This document shows, piece after piece, positions 9,600-18,137 of a stretch of 41,094 bases of DNA (its first letter is position 1; every line of letters begins with the position of its first letter). Under the pieces are notes generated by a model, which saw only the letters and a program-made list of their open reading frames with translations, searched no databases and was not told where the DNA came from. Position numbers and translations under genes: made by a program. Location: assembly GCA_964556885.1 (NCBI GenBank), contig CAZKYP010000006.1, positions 1 to 41,094 on the forward strand. Reading direction: 5' to 3'. This DNA comes from CAZKYP01 sp964556885. GTDB lineage: Bacteria; Planctomycetota; Phycisphaerae; Sedimentisphaerales; Anaerobacaceae.

Positions 9600-9628
9600 T
9601 TGATTCCGCAGAACTTTTGGTATATTTT
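9600..9628 (+). promoter_or_regulatory. Sigma70-like promoter upstream of the sugar isomerase-like gene
   Basis: TTGATT (9600-9605), a 17-base spacer and TATTTT (9623-9628) lie about 80 bases before the ATG at 9708. The 9484-9707 interval holds nothing else I can support. Confidence 0.45.
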
Positions 9629-9707
9629 TATTACATTGAACATGTATTTACACATGTGGATTCGCAGCATCGTAACAGGGTGCCAGTTTTAATTGAGGAA
9701 GAAACTA

Positions 9708-10565
9708 ATGGTAAAACTAAAAAAGAACAGAAGACAGTTTTTGCAGGCGGCTGGAATATGTGCGGCGGCTTCGCTGACGGGAGCAAATATCAACCCGGCC
9801 CGGGCAGGCGGTTCCACAACACAATCTGAAAATAAGAAGCTGTTTGAACTGGGCCTGGCTTCATATACGTTCCGACAATTTGACCTTGATATGACACTGG
9901 CGATGACCAAAAGAGTTGAATTAAAATATATTTGTTTCAAGGATATGCACCTTCCATTGGACTCCAGCCCGGAGCAGATAGCAAATGTTGTGGAAAAGGT
10001 CAAAGAGGCGGGATTAGAGCTTTACGGCGGCGGAGTAATATACATGAGAAATGAAAGCCAGGTTCAAAACGCCTTCGATTACGCCATGGCCGCGGGGATG
10101 AAAGTTATTGTCGGTGTGCCGAATCATGACCTGCTGCCGTTGGTAAATACCAAGGTACAGCAGTACGATATTAAGGTGGCGATTCACAATCACGGGCCGA
10201 CAGATAAAATTTATCCGACGCCTGCCAGTGCATACGAGAAAATTAAGGGCTTAGATAAACGAATCGGATTGTGCATCGACATAGGACACACTCAGCGCGC
10301 CGGTATTGACCCTTCTGAGCCTGCGGTAAATTTTGCAGACCGGCTTTTAGATGTGCACATCAAGGACGTCTCAGCGGCTACCGCACAGGGAAGCACTGTG
10401 GAAATCGGCAGGGGCGTGATTGATATACCGAAATTTTTGAATACGCTGATTAAGATTGAGTACGCAGGAGTCGTTTCGTTTGAACACGAAAAGGACGCCG
10501 GTGACCCGCTGCCCGGGCTGGCCGAATCCGTCGGTTATGTGAGAGGTGTGTTGGCGGCAATATGA
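9708..10565 (+). CDS. Tat-exported sugar phosphate isomerase/epimerase-like TIM-barrel protein
   Basis: The ATG at 9708 is preferred over the in-frame TTG at 9693, because GAGGAA lies 7 bases upstream of it. A Tat signal (KKNRRQFLQAAGICAAASLTG) ends near residue 33. The body is a xylose isomerase-like TIM barrel (AP endonuclease family 2 superfamily): LGLASYTFRQF near 45, IKVAIHNHGPTD near 160, IGLCIDIGHTQRAGI near 190, DVHIKDVS near 220, and GVVSFEHEKDAGDPLPG near the end. The His, Asp and Glu in these strands are the usual metal ligands of the superfamily. At 285 residues the length is typical. Such proteins act on sugars or inositol derivatives, often beside Gfo/Idh/MocA oxidoreductases, as here. 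The specific substrate is unknown. Confidence 0.85.
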   Translation: MVKLKKNRRQFLQAAGICAAASLTGANINPARAGGSTTQSENKKLFELGLASYTFRQFDLDMTLAMTKRVELKYICFKDMHLPLDSSPEQIANVVEKVKEAGLELYGGGVIYMRNESQVQNAFDYAMAAGMKVIVGVPNHDLLPLVNTKVQQYDIKVAIHNHGPTDKIYPTPASAYEKIKGLDKRIGLCIDIGHTQRAGIDPSEPAVNFADRLLDVHIKDVSAATAQGSTVEIGRGVIDIPKFLNTLIKIEYAGVVSFEHEKDAGDPLPGLAESVGYVRGVLAAI

Positions 10566-10639
10566 AATACTATGGTAATTGGTTCAATAATATTTAAATT
10601 GCCATTCTCCAGTTGCCAATTACAAAAGGTTTGTAAGTT

Positions 10640-12046
10640 ATGCCATATAATATTCGAATTGTAAGCACATATCCGCCCCGGAGATGCGGCATAGGGACTT
10701 TTTCACGCGACCTGGCTACGGCGCTGGAGCACCTGACCGCCGAGGTAGGATATATAAGAATCGCTGCCATCGACAACGGGAACGGCCCATATGGCATTCC
10801 GGTCGATCTGGTTATCGACCAGTACAATCCTGTATCGTGGGCCAATACCGCCAAGCACATCATTACCAGGGCCGGCGAGAGTTCCAATCCGACGGTTGTG
10901 ATATTGCAGCATGAATATGGACTCGATCCGGACGCTAACGGCAATGACGGCCGCGGCACCAATTTTCTCGATATGGCAAAGACTTTTCAAAAGCAGGGGA
11001 TGATTACACTTGTCTACCTGCATACAGTTCTCAATGAGCCGGACCCGTATCAGAAACAGATGTTGCTTGACCTTGCAAAGCATACCGACGGTCTTATTGT
11101 CACCACGGAAAGCGCGATTCATATCCTTGAATCCGATACGTACGGGATCGAACATTCGAAGCTCAAGCACATCGATCACGGTATCAGGATGCAGCAACCG
11201 TCGCAATTCGACAGACTGGCGATAAAAAACAAGCTCGGAATCGAAGAGCATATGCTTGTCACAACGCTGGGGCTGCTCTCACCCGATAAAGGCATTCAAT
11301 ACAGTATTCGGGCCTACGGGAAATTTCTGGCCGAGTCCTGCACTGAAGCTCAGAGAAAGAGGATAGTATACCTCATCGCAGGCCAGACGCATCCGGAATT
11401 CGTAAAAGCCGACGGCGGGAAACCGTATGCCCAATACAAGGCGCTGCTGGAAGATTCCCTGCAAAAAGCCGGGGTTCGATGGTGCAGGACCAAAGATCTC
11501 CAGGCGGCGGACCTCGACCAGAATGATATAGTTTTTTACGATATTTATATTGATGAAAATATGCTGCTGAAGCTCTATGGGGCGACAAACATGATGATAT
11601 TGCCGTACCTTAACATGCAGCAGATATCGAGCGGCATATTAGCCGATACGGTCGGCTCCGGAAGAGTTGCGATAGCCACCAAGTTTATGTATGCGCTGGA
11701 GCTGATTCACTCCAACAAAAAATGCCCTCCGGGCCTTATCATAGGCAGATATGCAAGAGGAATCCTCGTGGACCCCGGCGAGTCTTCGGTCGAACAGATA
11801 GCGAAGGCGATTGATTATCTCGTGTTCAACAGGGGCAAGCGGCTGATAATGGAAAAACAGGCCCACCAGAGGGGCTACCAGATGAGATGGGACAACAGCG
11901 CCTGGGCACTGCTTCAGTATATCGAATTCGTAAGAGAGGAAAAGGAGATAGTAACGGGCAGAGGCGTGAAATTCGACCGGGAAAAGCCATCCATATTACA
12001 AATAGAAAAAAAGCGACCCACTATAAGTGGAGCGCCGCAAATTTAA
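10640..12046 (+). CDS. Family 4-type (GT-B fold) glycosyltransferase
   Basis: This 468-residue protein starts with the nucleotide-sugar glycosyltransferase signature YPPRRCGIGTFSRDLATAL, continues with VVILQHEYGLDPDA near 95, TVLNEPD near 130 and HIDHGI near 180, then LLSPDKGIQYSIRAYGKF near 215, the usual start of the C-terminal GT-B half. A sugar-donor binding loop of the type expected in GT4 is suggested by LADTVGSGRVAIATKFMYALELI near 340. There is no signal peptide, so it is cytosolic. It follows the isomerase-like gene by 74 bases, a stretch that contains an 8-bp inverted repeat with a long loop. It meets the next gene tail to tail: its TAA and the opposing TAA overlap within one TTAA at 12043-12046, with no space for a conventional terminator. 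Donor and acceptor sugars are not evident. Confidence 0.86.
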   Translation: MPYNIRIVSTYPPRRCGIGTFSRDLATALEHLTAEVGYIRIAAIDNGNGPYGIPVDLVIDQYNPVSWANTAKHIITRAGESSNPTVVILQHEYGLDPDANGNDGRGTNFLDMAKTFQKQGMITLVYLHTVLNEPDPYQKQMLLDLAKHTDGLIVTTESAIHILESDTYGIEHSKLKHIDHGIRMQQPSQFDRLAIKNKLGIEEHMLVTTLGLLSPDKGIQYSIRAYGKFLAESCTEAQRKRIVYLIAGQTHPEFVKADGGKPYAQYKALLEDSLQKAGVRWCRTKDLQAADLDQNDIVFYDIYIDENMLLKLYGATNMMILPYLNMQQISSGILADTVGSGRVAIATKFMYALELIHSNKKCPPGLIIGRYARGILVDPGESSVEQIAKAIDYLVFNRGKRLIMEKQAHQRGYQMRWDNSAWALLQYIEFVREEKEIVTGRGVKFDREKPSILQIEKKRPTISGAPQI

Positions 12047-13083
12047 GTCAGCTTTATCGGCTTGTTTTCTTTTGCGGATTTGTATATCGCCAGTATCACT
12101 TCGACCGCCTTCCGCGCTTCGTGTCCGTCGATTTTGAATTTTCGGCCGCTGTCAAGTGCATCGAGAAAGGCCCTGAAATTCCGCGTATGATTTTCATGTG
12201 TAATTGCGGCCGGGTCCGACACACCGCCCCCGCCTTCTATCTGCCCGAATTTCCTGAGGACTTCCTTATCTATCGGCTTCTCGTCGGCAAACTGCCAGAC
12301 GGTGATACTGTTTTCCACGTTGATAATGGTCCCTTTTGTACCGGTAATTTCGAATCGCCTGAACTGGCCGGGAAACGAAGCTGTAGTACCGTAGATAATT
12401 CCCAGGGCTCCGTTGGTGAACTTCAGCGTTGCGGCGGCGGTATCCTCCGTTTCTATCTGCGGATGGCCCAACTTCGCGGTGTACGCCTGCACGGACTCGA
12501 TGGGGGGCATTAAATCGCAGAGCATATCGACCATGTGGATAGACTGGTTCATCAGCGCCCCCCCGCCGTCGAGATTCCGTGTGCCGTGCCACGAATCTTT
12601 GTAGTAATCGTCGTTGCGCCACCAGGGGACAAACACACCGGCGTAAGTAATAACTCCGATTCGACCGGAATTGATCGCGTCCCTTATAGGCGCCATCATA
12701 TCATTGAATCTATACGGGAATATGCCGCCGAGACTGGTGCCGCTTTTTTCATGGGCCTTTATCATGTCATCGATTCGCTCTAAGGAAATTTCGAGAGGTT
12801 TTTCGCATATCACATGTTTGCCCGCGCGGGCCGCGGCGATTGTCGGCTCGGCGTGCAGCCCGCTCGGGGTGGCGATTGTGACGATGTCTATCTGCTTGTC
12901 CCTGAGCATTTGTTCGTAATCTTCGTATGCCCGGCAGCCGTATTTATCCGCAAGAGTTTTTGCTTTATCCTGCATCTTGTCACAACATCCGACCAACTTG
13001 GCATTGGGAATATCGCCAATAGCCCTTGCGTGAAAGTCGGCGATTAGTCCGGCCCCTATGATACCGAAATTCCATGTTTTCAT
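12043..13083 (-). CDS. Gfo/Idh/MocA family oxidoreductase (cytosolic)
   Basis: The start is the ATG at 13083, with GAAGGG 8 bases upstream. Longer in-frame starts exist but are weaker. The N-terminal Rossmann fold has the NAD(P) loop GIIGAGLIADFHARA, followed by the family motif HVICEKPLEIS near residue 95. The C-terminal domain contains NLDGGGALMNQSIHMVDML near 180, the segment that normally supplies the catalytic Lys/Asp/His region. With 346 residues the length is standard. These enzymes oxidise or reduce sugars, inositols or their derivatives with NAD(P). No signal peptide is present. The gene is divergent from the next oxidoreductase gene and tail-to-tail with the glycosyltransferase. The three oxidoreductases of this cluster are distant from each other, so they are not a simple recent duplication. 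Confidence 0.92.
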   Translation of the reverse strand: MKTWNFGIIGAGLIADFHARAIGDIPNAKLVGCCDKMQDKAKTLADKYGCRAYEDYEQMLRDKQIDIVTIATPSGLHAEPTIAAARAGKHVICEKPLEISLERIDDMIKAHEKSGTSLGGIFPYRFNDMMAPIRDAINSGRIGVITYAGVFVPWWRNDDYYKDSWHGTRNLDGGGALMNQSIHMVDMLCDLMPPIESVQAYTAKLGHPQIETEDTAAATLKFTNGALGIIYGTTASFPGQFRRFEITGTKGTIINVENSITVWQFADEKPIDKEVLRKFGQIEGGGGVSDPAAITHENHTRNFRAFLDALDSGRKFKIDGHEARKAVEVILAIYKSAKENKPIKLT

Positions 13084-13243
13084 ATCGTTCATCCCTTCAA
13101 TTCGCAATACAGCAGCTAATTGACCTGTAAAAGTCGGTGGACAAGCTTAATATGGTCTTTTTATATTTGTTTATATGTGACTTTTAAAGCCTTATTTTTC
13201 AAAAATCTGCTACAAATAACCCCTTGCGAAGCGAATTGGTTTG

Positions 13244-13259
13244 GGTTATATTCATAACC
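13244..13259. promoter_or_regulatory. Perfect inverted repeat between divergent oxidoreductase genes
   Basis: GGTTAT, four bases, ATAACC. The repeat lies about 60 bases upstream of the plus-strand oxidoreductase gene and within the 240-base divergent spacer. It overlaps a region with -35/-10-like elements (TTGGTT near 13236, then AT-rich CATATAAA), so an operator is possible. Six-base arms can also arise by chance. Confidence 0.3.
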
Positions 13260-13320
13260 ATATAAAAACATCACATAGGACCCGAAATGTGTTTGGCACA
13301 TTATACTGAAAGGAGCAGGT

Positions 13321-14496
13321 ATGGCACTCAACAGAAAGTTAAAAATGGGAATGGTTGGCGGTGGACCCGGCGCATTCATTGGCGAGGTGCATCGCAAGGC
13401 GGCCCGAATGGACGGCGGCATCGAGCTGGTGGCCGGGGCGTTCGATATCAATCCGCGTAAGTCAAAACAGCAGGGACGCGAGCTTCTGCTCGATCCGAAA
13501 CGCGTCTACGGCACGTATCAGCAGATGATAGAAAAAGAGCTGAAACTGCCCGAAGGCGAACGTATCGATTTTGTTTCGATCACCACGCCGAATAACTGGC
13601 ATTTCCCGATAGCCAGGGATTTTCTCAATGCAGGCTTCCACGTGATGTGCGAAAAGCCGATGACGTTCAACGTCAAAGAGGCCAAAGAGCTGAAAAAAAT
13701 CGTTCAGAAGTCCCGCAAAGTTTTTGGTCTCATGCACAACTACACCGGCTATCCGATGGTCAAGCTGGCGCGGGACATGGTGAAGGCCGGAGACATCGGC
13801 AAGATTCGCAAGATTGTCGTGCAGTATCCGCAGGGCTGGCTTGCCACCGCTGTGGAAAAAACCGGCAGTATGCAGGCGTCATGGCGGACTGACCCCAAGC
13901 AAAGCGGCGGTGCCGGCTGCATGGGTGACATCGGCACGCACGCGGAGAATCTTTCCGAGTACATCACTGAACTTAAAATAACACAATTGTGTGCGGACCT
14001 GACGATTTTTGTCAAGGGGCGCAGGCTCGACGACGACGGAAACATCCTGCTGCGTTTCAACAACGGCGCAAGGGGCGTTCTGCATGCCAGCCAGGTTTCT
14101 ATTGGTGAAGAAAACAATCTGGCAATCTGGATTTACGGAGAAGAGAAGGCCCTCGAATGGCATCAGGAGCATCCGAACTATCTATATGTGAAAGAGCCGG
14201 ATGGGCCGGTGCAGGTATGGCGACGAGGAAACAATTATATCGGAGCGAAAAGCGCTGCCGCAGCACGTGGGACGCGCCTGCCGTTCGGACATCCGGAAGC
14301 GTTCTTCGAGGCATTCGCCAATACATACTGCAACTTTGCCGATACCGTCCGGGCAAGATTGACAAGAACAAAACCCGATCCATTGGCCCTGGATTTTCCG
14401 GATGTTAATGACGGCCTGCGTGGCATGCTGTTCATAGAAACTGTTTTGGCAAGCTCCAGGAGCAACCAGAAATGGACTGCCTTCAAAAAAGCCTGA
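13321..14496 (+). CDS. Gfo/Idh/MocA family oxidoreductase (cytosolic, 391 aa)
   Basis: The ATG is preceded by AAAGGAG at ideal distance. The nucleotide-binding loop is MGMVGGGPGAFIGEVHR at residues 9-25. The family motif HVMCEKPMTFNVKEAKELK lies near 110, and GAGCMGDIGTHAENLSEYI near 200 holds the catalytic-domain Asp and His. The spacing of EKP to GDIGTH and the 391-residue length fit a Gfo/Idh/MocA subgroup common in planctomycete sugar-catabolic clusters. There is no signal peptide. The next gene, also of this superfamily but Tat-exported, begins 93 bases downstream on the same strand, so the two probably share a transcript ending at the terminator near 15931-15961. The substrate cannot be read from the sequence. 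Confidence 0.93.
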   Translation: MALNRKLKMGMVGGGPGAFIGEVHRKAARMDGGIELVAGAFDINPRKSKQQGRELLLDPKRVYGTYQQMIEKELKLPEGERIDFVSITTPNNWHFPIARDFLNAGFHVMCEKPMTFNVKEAKELKKIVQKSRKVFGLMHNYTGYPMVKLARDMVKAGDIGKIRKIVVQYPQGWLATAVEKTGSMQASWRTDPKQSGGAGCMGDIGTHAENLSEYITELKITQLCADLTIFVKGRRLDDDGNILLRFNNGARGVLHASQVSIGEENNLAIWIYGEEKALEWHQEHPNYLYVKEPDGPVQVWRRGNNYIGAKSAAAARGTRLPFGHPEAFFEAFANTYCNFADTVRARLTRTKPDPLALDFPDVNDGLRGMLFIETVLASSRSNQKWTAFKKA

Positions 14497-14589
14497 GATA
14501 TTTTGAACTGATGTCATCAGAATCAAACAGGAAAATCTTTTTCTGCTGATTGGTGTCAACAATGGCAATTCAGTTGAAAGGAAACATTT

Positions 14590-15897
14590 ATGGGTAATAA
14601 AACAATTAAGAGTACCGACAGCTTTTCGCGGCGGGACTTCATCAAGACGACTGCGACCGGCGTTGCGGCCGTTATGGCCGGCAAGAGTGTTATTTTTGCG
14701 GCGCCTGCTGCGAGAAAATTAAAAGTCGCTTTGCTCGGCTGCGGCGGCCGGGGCCAGGGGGCCCTTGGTGATTGCCTGAACGCCGCCAAATACATTAACG
14801 GCCTGGAGCTTGAGATAGTAGGTTTGGCCGACTGGTTCGAAAGCAGGACGCAGGAAGCCGCCCAAAAGTACAATGTGCCTGCGTCGAAATGTATTGTTGG
14901 AGCTGACGCATATAAAAAGCTGTTGGAAAAGGATTTTGATGTTCTGCTGACGGCTACGCCGCCTGTTTTCCGCCCGGTGCATTTCGAAGCCGCAATAAAG
15001 GCGGGCAAGCACGTATTTATGGAAAAGCCCGTGGCAGTCGACCCTCCGGGCGCGCGCAGGATTATCGAAGCAGGTGAGCTTGCCAAAAGCAAAGGTCTGT
15101 CAGTAGTTGCCGGAACCCAGCGACGTCACCAGAGTGTCTATCGCAAAACCGCCTATGCCGTCCAGCAGGGCGCTATCGGCAAAATTCGAGGCGGTTGTAT
15201 CTGGTGGTGCGGCGGCGCGTTGTGGTACACGGCAAGGCTGCCGGGTGAAAGCGATGCGGACTATATGGTACGCAACTGGGTCAGCTTCACCGAGATGTCG
15301 GGAGACCATATTGTCGAGCAGCACGTTCATAACATCGATGTTGCCAACTGGTTCATCGGCCATCCACCAATCAGGGCGCTTGGTTTCGGCGGACGTGCCC
15401 GAAGAAAGACCGGCGATCAGTTCGACTTCCACAGCGTCCAGTTCGATTACGCCGACGACCTTCACATTCACAGCATGTGCCGCCAGATAAACGGCTGTTA
15501 TAACAGAGTGAGTGAGCATTTCGTAGGCAGTGAAGGTTCGACTCTTGGTGACGGAGGTGAGATGGTGACAAGTAAAAACATCGATGTTCCTGATTTTCCC
15601 GAACACGATGGGCCGTACTGCCAGGAGCATATCGACCTGCTCAACAGTATTCTTGAAGAAAAACCTCTGAATGAGGCCCGCAACGTTGCCGAGTCGACAC
15701 TGACTGCGATTATGGGCCGCATCGCTACTTATACCGGCCAGATGATCAGGTGGTCCGACGTGGCCGAGAATAAGGATTCGCAGTGGTATAACCTGACTCT
15801 AAAACCGACGGCGGAAGATTTCGAAACGGGCAGCGTTGTGGCTCCAAAAGACGACGTCGCTCCCATTCCCGGTTCGGAAGAAAGACGAGTGGGATAA
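14590..15897 (+). CDS. Tat-exported Gfo/Idh/MocA family oxidoreductase
   Basis: A twin-arginine signal (FSRRDFIKTTATGVAAVMAG) precedes the Rossmann domain (LKVALLGCGGRGQGALGDCL near residue 40). The family motif HVFMEKPVAVDPPGAR is near 140, and GDHIVEQHVHNIDVANWFIG near 240 is the catalytic-domain His-rich segment. At 435 residues it is a normal length for the exported planctomycete subgroup. Exported members usually carry a tightly bound cofactor loaded before Tat transport, and some act as glycoside-modifying oxidoreductases. That role is only a possibility here. GAAAGG stands 7 bases before the ATG. The gene is last in its strand group, and a strong hairpin follows its stop by about 35 bases. 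Confidence 0.92.
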   Translation: MGNKTIKSTDSFSRRDFIKTTATGVAAVMAGKSVIFAAPAARKLKVALLGCGGRGQGALGDCLNAAKYINGLELEIVGLADWFESRTQEAAQKYNVPASKCIVGADAYKKLLEKDFDVLLTATPPVFRPVHFEAAIKAGKHVFMEKPVAVDPPGARRIIEAGELAKSKGLSVVAGTQRRHQSVYRKTAYAVQQGAIGKIRGGCIWWCGGALWYTARLPGESDADYMVRNWVSFTEMSGDHIVEQHVHNIDVANWFIGHPPIRALGFGGRARRKTGDQFDFHSVQFDYADDLHIHSMCRQINGCYNRVSEHFVGSEGSTLGDGGEMVTSKNIDVPDFPEHDGPYCQEHIDLLNSILEEKPLNEARNVAESTLTAIMGRIATYTGQMIRWSDVAENKDSQWYNLTLKPTAEDFETGSVVAPKDDVAPIPGSEERRVG

Positions 15898-15930
15898 ATA
15901 TTTTCGATAATATTATGGAATTTGATATAA

Positions 15931-15961
15931 AAAAAGTCGCGCTATAAGGCGCGACTTTTTT
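15931..15961. terminator. Bidirectional rho-independent terminator
   Basis: A 12-bp perfect stem (AAAAAGTCGCGC / GCGCGACTTTTT) with a six-base loop and flanking A and T tracts. It lies between two convergent genes and can end transcription from both sides. Confidence 0.88.
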
Positions 15962-15991
15962 ATTTGTCATTATTTTTTTCGAAAGATGATG

Positions 15992-17194
15992 TTACTGTAA
16001 TTCAGCTATCTGCGTGAACTGAATCATAGCCCCGGGCGGGGTTTGCGGACGCGGCTCGATTTTTCCGACCAGGCCAACCTTCTTTCCGACATAGTTGTTC
16101 AAGTTCATCTGCGCGATCGCCCCTGTAGGCAGGGCATAGCAGAGGGTCTTGCCTGAATTGTCAACGATTCGATAATGACCAGGGCCGTATGTGGCGAACG
16201 GCTGAAGCTCGCCTATTATTGCGTATTTGCCCAAATCTTCAAAATTGGCCAGTTTGGAATTATAGGTATTATCAATTTCCTCTTTGGCTTTTTCCAACAA
16301 TTCATTTTGTAGCTTAACTTCCTTGCCTGCGGTTAATGCCAGCTCGTAACCTTCGACCTGCTTGGCTACGTACTCGGCGTAACGTGCGGCCTTGCCCGCC
16401 TGCTTGCTGTTGGCGATTTCGAGAAGCGCCTTTCTAATCTCTGTATAATTTTGTTCGCTCAGCGGCTTGGCTTGTTCGGCTTCGATTTCCTTTTGCAGGG
16501 CGTTGAATTTTTTGAGCATTCCCTCGGGGGAAGTATCAGCAGACTCAGTGACAGCGACTTTTGCAGCGGCGGCGTTGGGATCGGTTGTTGCTTGCTCGGT
16601 TTGCGTTTCGCCGGCGGGCAGCTCCGATGTAAGTGGTGCCGTCGGGCTGGTATTTTCAACCGGCTTTATAAAGTTACTGCTGACATAGAGAAACGAGAAG
16701 TTCGGTGGTTCGATTTTGTAATAATCGTCCATCTGTTCGTTCAGTAACTTGACCTTATCGCCCTTGCTGAGTTTTCCCTGCAGGGCCGTTGAGAATGTCG
16801 GCCTTCTGAAACTGGAGCCGGCATATACGCGAACGTTGTCGCCGGTTACTGTTCCGACGGTGGGATCTTCCGGGTCAATCTTTACGAATTGCGTATAAAT
16901 CCAGGAAAAACTGCCTGCCGGCGGGACAATGCGGGACCAGCTATAAACTGTGCCGACTACTTTAACCTTGTCACCTGTCTTGAGCTTGCCGCATTCATAA
17001 AAGTTAGTCCCGGAGCCGGAACGAATATATACATTGTCGCCTGTTATCTCCGCTGTATAGGGAAAGGACATCGTGTCCGTCTCTGCGGAGGCGCCGGTCA
17101 TGGTTGGTTCAGGCTCCTGAGCTAAAGTGACCCGGTTATGGCAGAACGAGAAAGCTAATGTGATTATGATGAACAGTTTGATATGAGTTTTCAT
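15992..17194 (-). CDS. Secreted protein with two bacterial SH3 domains
   Basis: A Sec signal peptide covers about residues 1-25 (KTHIKLFIIITLAFSFC, cleavage after LA). Two SH3_3-type modules follow: residues about 45-107 (VYIRSGSGTNFYECGKLKTG, then WIYTQFVKI) and 115-185 (NVRVYAGSSFRRPTFSTALQ, then YVSSNFIKP). A low-complexity Thr/Ala linker and an alpha-helical, probably coiled-coil stretch (about 225-320) lead to a small beta-rich C-terminal domain (YGPGHYRIVDNSGKTLCYALP, GKIEPRPQTPPGAMIQF) that may be OB-fold-like. SH3 modules often bind peptidoglycan or peptides, so an envelope role is likely but no enzyme domain is seen. GGGAG precedes the ATG. A short GC-rich hairpin (ACGCCC/GGGCGT, 17234-17252) sits in its leader. 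Confidence 0.85.
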   Translation of the reverse strand: MKTHIKLFIIITLAFSFCHNRVTLAQEPEPTMTGASAETDTMSFPYTAEITGDNVYIRSGSGTNFYECGKLKTGDKVKVVGTVYSWSRIVPPAGSFSWIYTQFVKIDPEDPTVGTVTGDNVRVYAGSSFRRPTFSTALQGKLSKGDKVKLLNEQMDDYYKIEPPNFSFLYVSSNFIKPVENTSPTAPLTSELPAGETQTEQATTDPNAAAAKVAVTESADTSPEGMLKKFNALQKEIEAEQAKPLSEQNYTEIRKALLEIANSKQAGKAARYAEYVAKQVEGYELALTAGKEVKLQNELLEKAKEEIDNTYNSKLANFEDLGKYAIIGELQPFATYGPGHYRIVDNSGKTLCYALPTGAIAQMNLNNYVGKKVGLVGKIEPRPQTPPGAMIQFTQIAELQ

Positions 17195-17455
17195 TTTGGT
17201 ATCTCCCTAAAAGATTTCCTTATCCCAAACTCCTTAAACGCCCAGCCTTCGGGCGTCTAATTTATTAAAAATTAACATCATAACTGATGATTGTCAACCC
17301 TTTTATTGGATTAAAAAACTGTTGTATCAGCATTAATAGACAGATTTTCCAGCCGATCTTATGGGATTATAACAAATTTATTCCGGAAAGCCACCATGTC
17401 TATGTCCGGGAGAGGAGAATTTTTTTGGAGTGGAAATCAAGGTACGGGAATATGT

Positions 17456-18121
17456 TTACTTATAATTTTCCGTTTTATGCCGCACGATCCGGCCCTCAAT
17501 CATGTAAATCACGTCCTCCGCTATGTTTGTAGTGTGGTCGGCTATTCGTTCCAGGTGTCGCGATACCGAAAGCAGATGAATCAGGGATACCATCTGGTCG
17601 GGATGTTTCTGGATCGCTTCCTGGATTTTCAGATACATCTGCCGGTTCATGGCGTCGATAATATCGTCATTTTTGCAGACCTGGTGTGCAAGCTCGGAGC
17701 TCAGATTAACCAGCGCGTCCAGGCTCATTTTTAACATGGCCTCTGTTTCCTTGCACATTTTGGCGAAGTCAAAGGAGCTTTTTACTTCCGGCTGTGAAGC
17801 GAGGAAGGCCGACCTTTCCGCGATATTTACGGCCAGGTCGCCGATACGCTCGAGGTCGTTATTGATTTTCAATACCGCTACGATAAAGCGAAGATCGATA
17901 GCCACCGGCTGGTGCAGGGCGAGAATTTTCAGACATTCTTCTTCAACTGTTATCTCCGTGTCGTCTATCTGTTCATCCTCATCGATTATCTTCTGGGCCA
18001 GGGTCGCATCTCTTTCATCGATCGAACGAATGGCCTCGTGGACGGCGGTCTCGACTCTCGCTCCGAGGTTCAGTATTTTCTTTTTCAGGTTTTCTATTTC
18101 CCGCTGTAAGTGCCTTGACAT
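17456..18121 (-). CDS. phoU: Phosphate-specific transport system accessory protein PhoU
   Basis: All-helical protein of 221 residues made of two PhoU three-helix repeats: residues about 15-105 (HEAIRSIDERDATLAQKIIDEDEQID, RFIVAVLKINNDLERIGDLAVNIAERS) and 118-210 (DDIIDAMNRQMYLK, LLSVSRHLERIADHTTNIAEDVIYM). The E/DxxxD metal-binding motifs of the family are seen twice as NNDLERIGD and SRHLERIAD. PhoU represses the Pho response when phosphate is plentiful by linking the Pst transporter to the PhoR kinase. It is the last gene of the pst operon, 16 bases after pstB. I see no strong terminator in 17195-17455, only a weak ATCAT/ATGAT hairpin near 17277. Confidence 0.97.
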   Translation of the reverse strand: MSRHLQREIENLKKKILNLGARVETAVHEAIRSIDERDATLAQKIIDEDEQIDDTEITVEEECLKILALHQPVAIDLRFIVAVLKINNDLERIGDLAVNIAERSAFLASQPEVKSSFDFAKMCKETEAMLKMSLDALVNLSSELAHQVCKNDDIIDAMNRQMYLKIQEAIQKHPDQMVSLIHLLSVSRHLERIADHTTNIAEDVIYMIEGRIVRHKTENYK

Positions 18122-18137
18122 TATTCGGTTCCTTTAA

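Noticed and set aside
9320..9829. 169-residue plus-strand frame bridging the RidA-like and isomerase-like genes
   Set aside because: It overlaps both real genes in another frame and spans a promoter. No domain or ribosome binding site supports it.
10573..10624. GTAATTGG / CCAATTAC inverted repeat between the isomerase-like and glycosyltransferase genes as a terminator
   Set aside because: The loop is over 30 bases long, the stem is AT-rich, and no T tract follows.
17234..17252. ACGCCC/GGGCGT hairpin upstream of the SH3 gene as the phoU terminator
   Set aside because: It lies about 200 bases beyond phoU and has no T tract on the minus strand. It is kept only as a leader hairpin of the SH3 gene.
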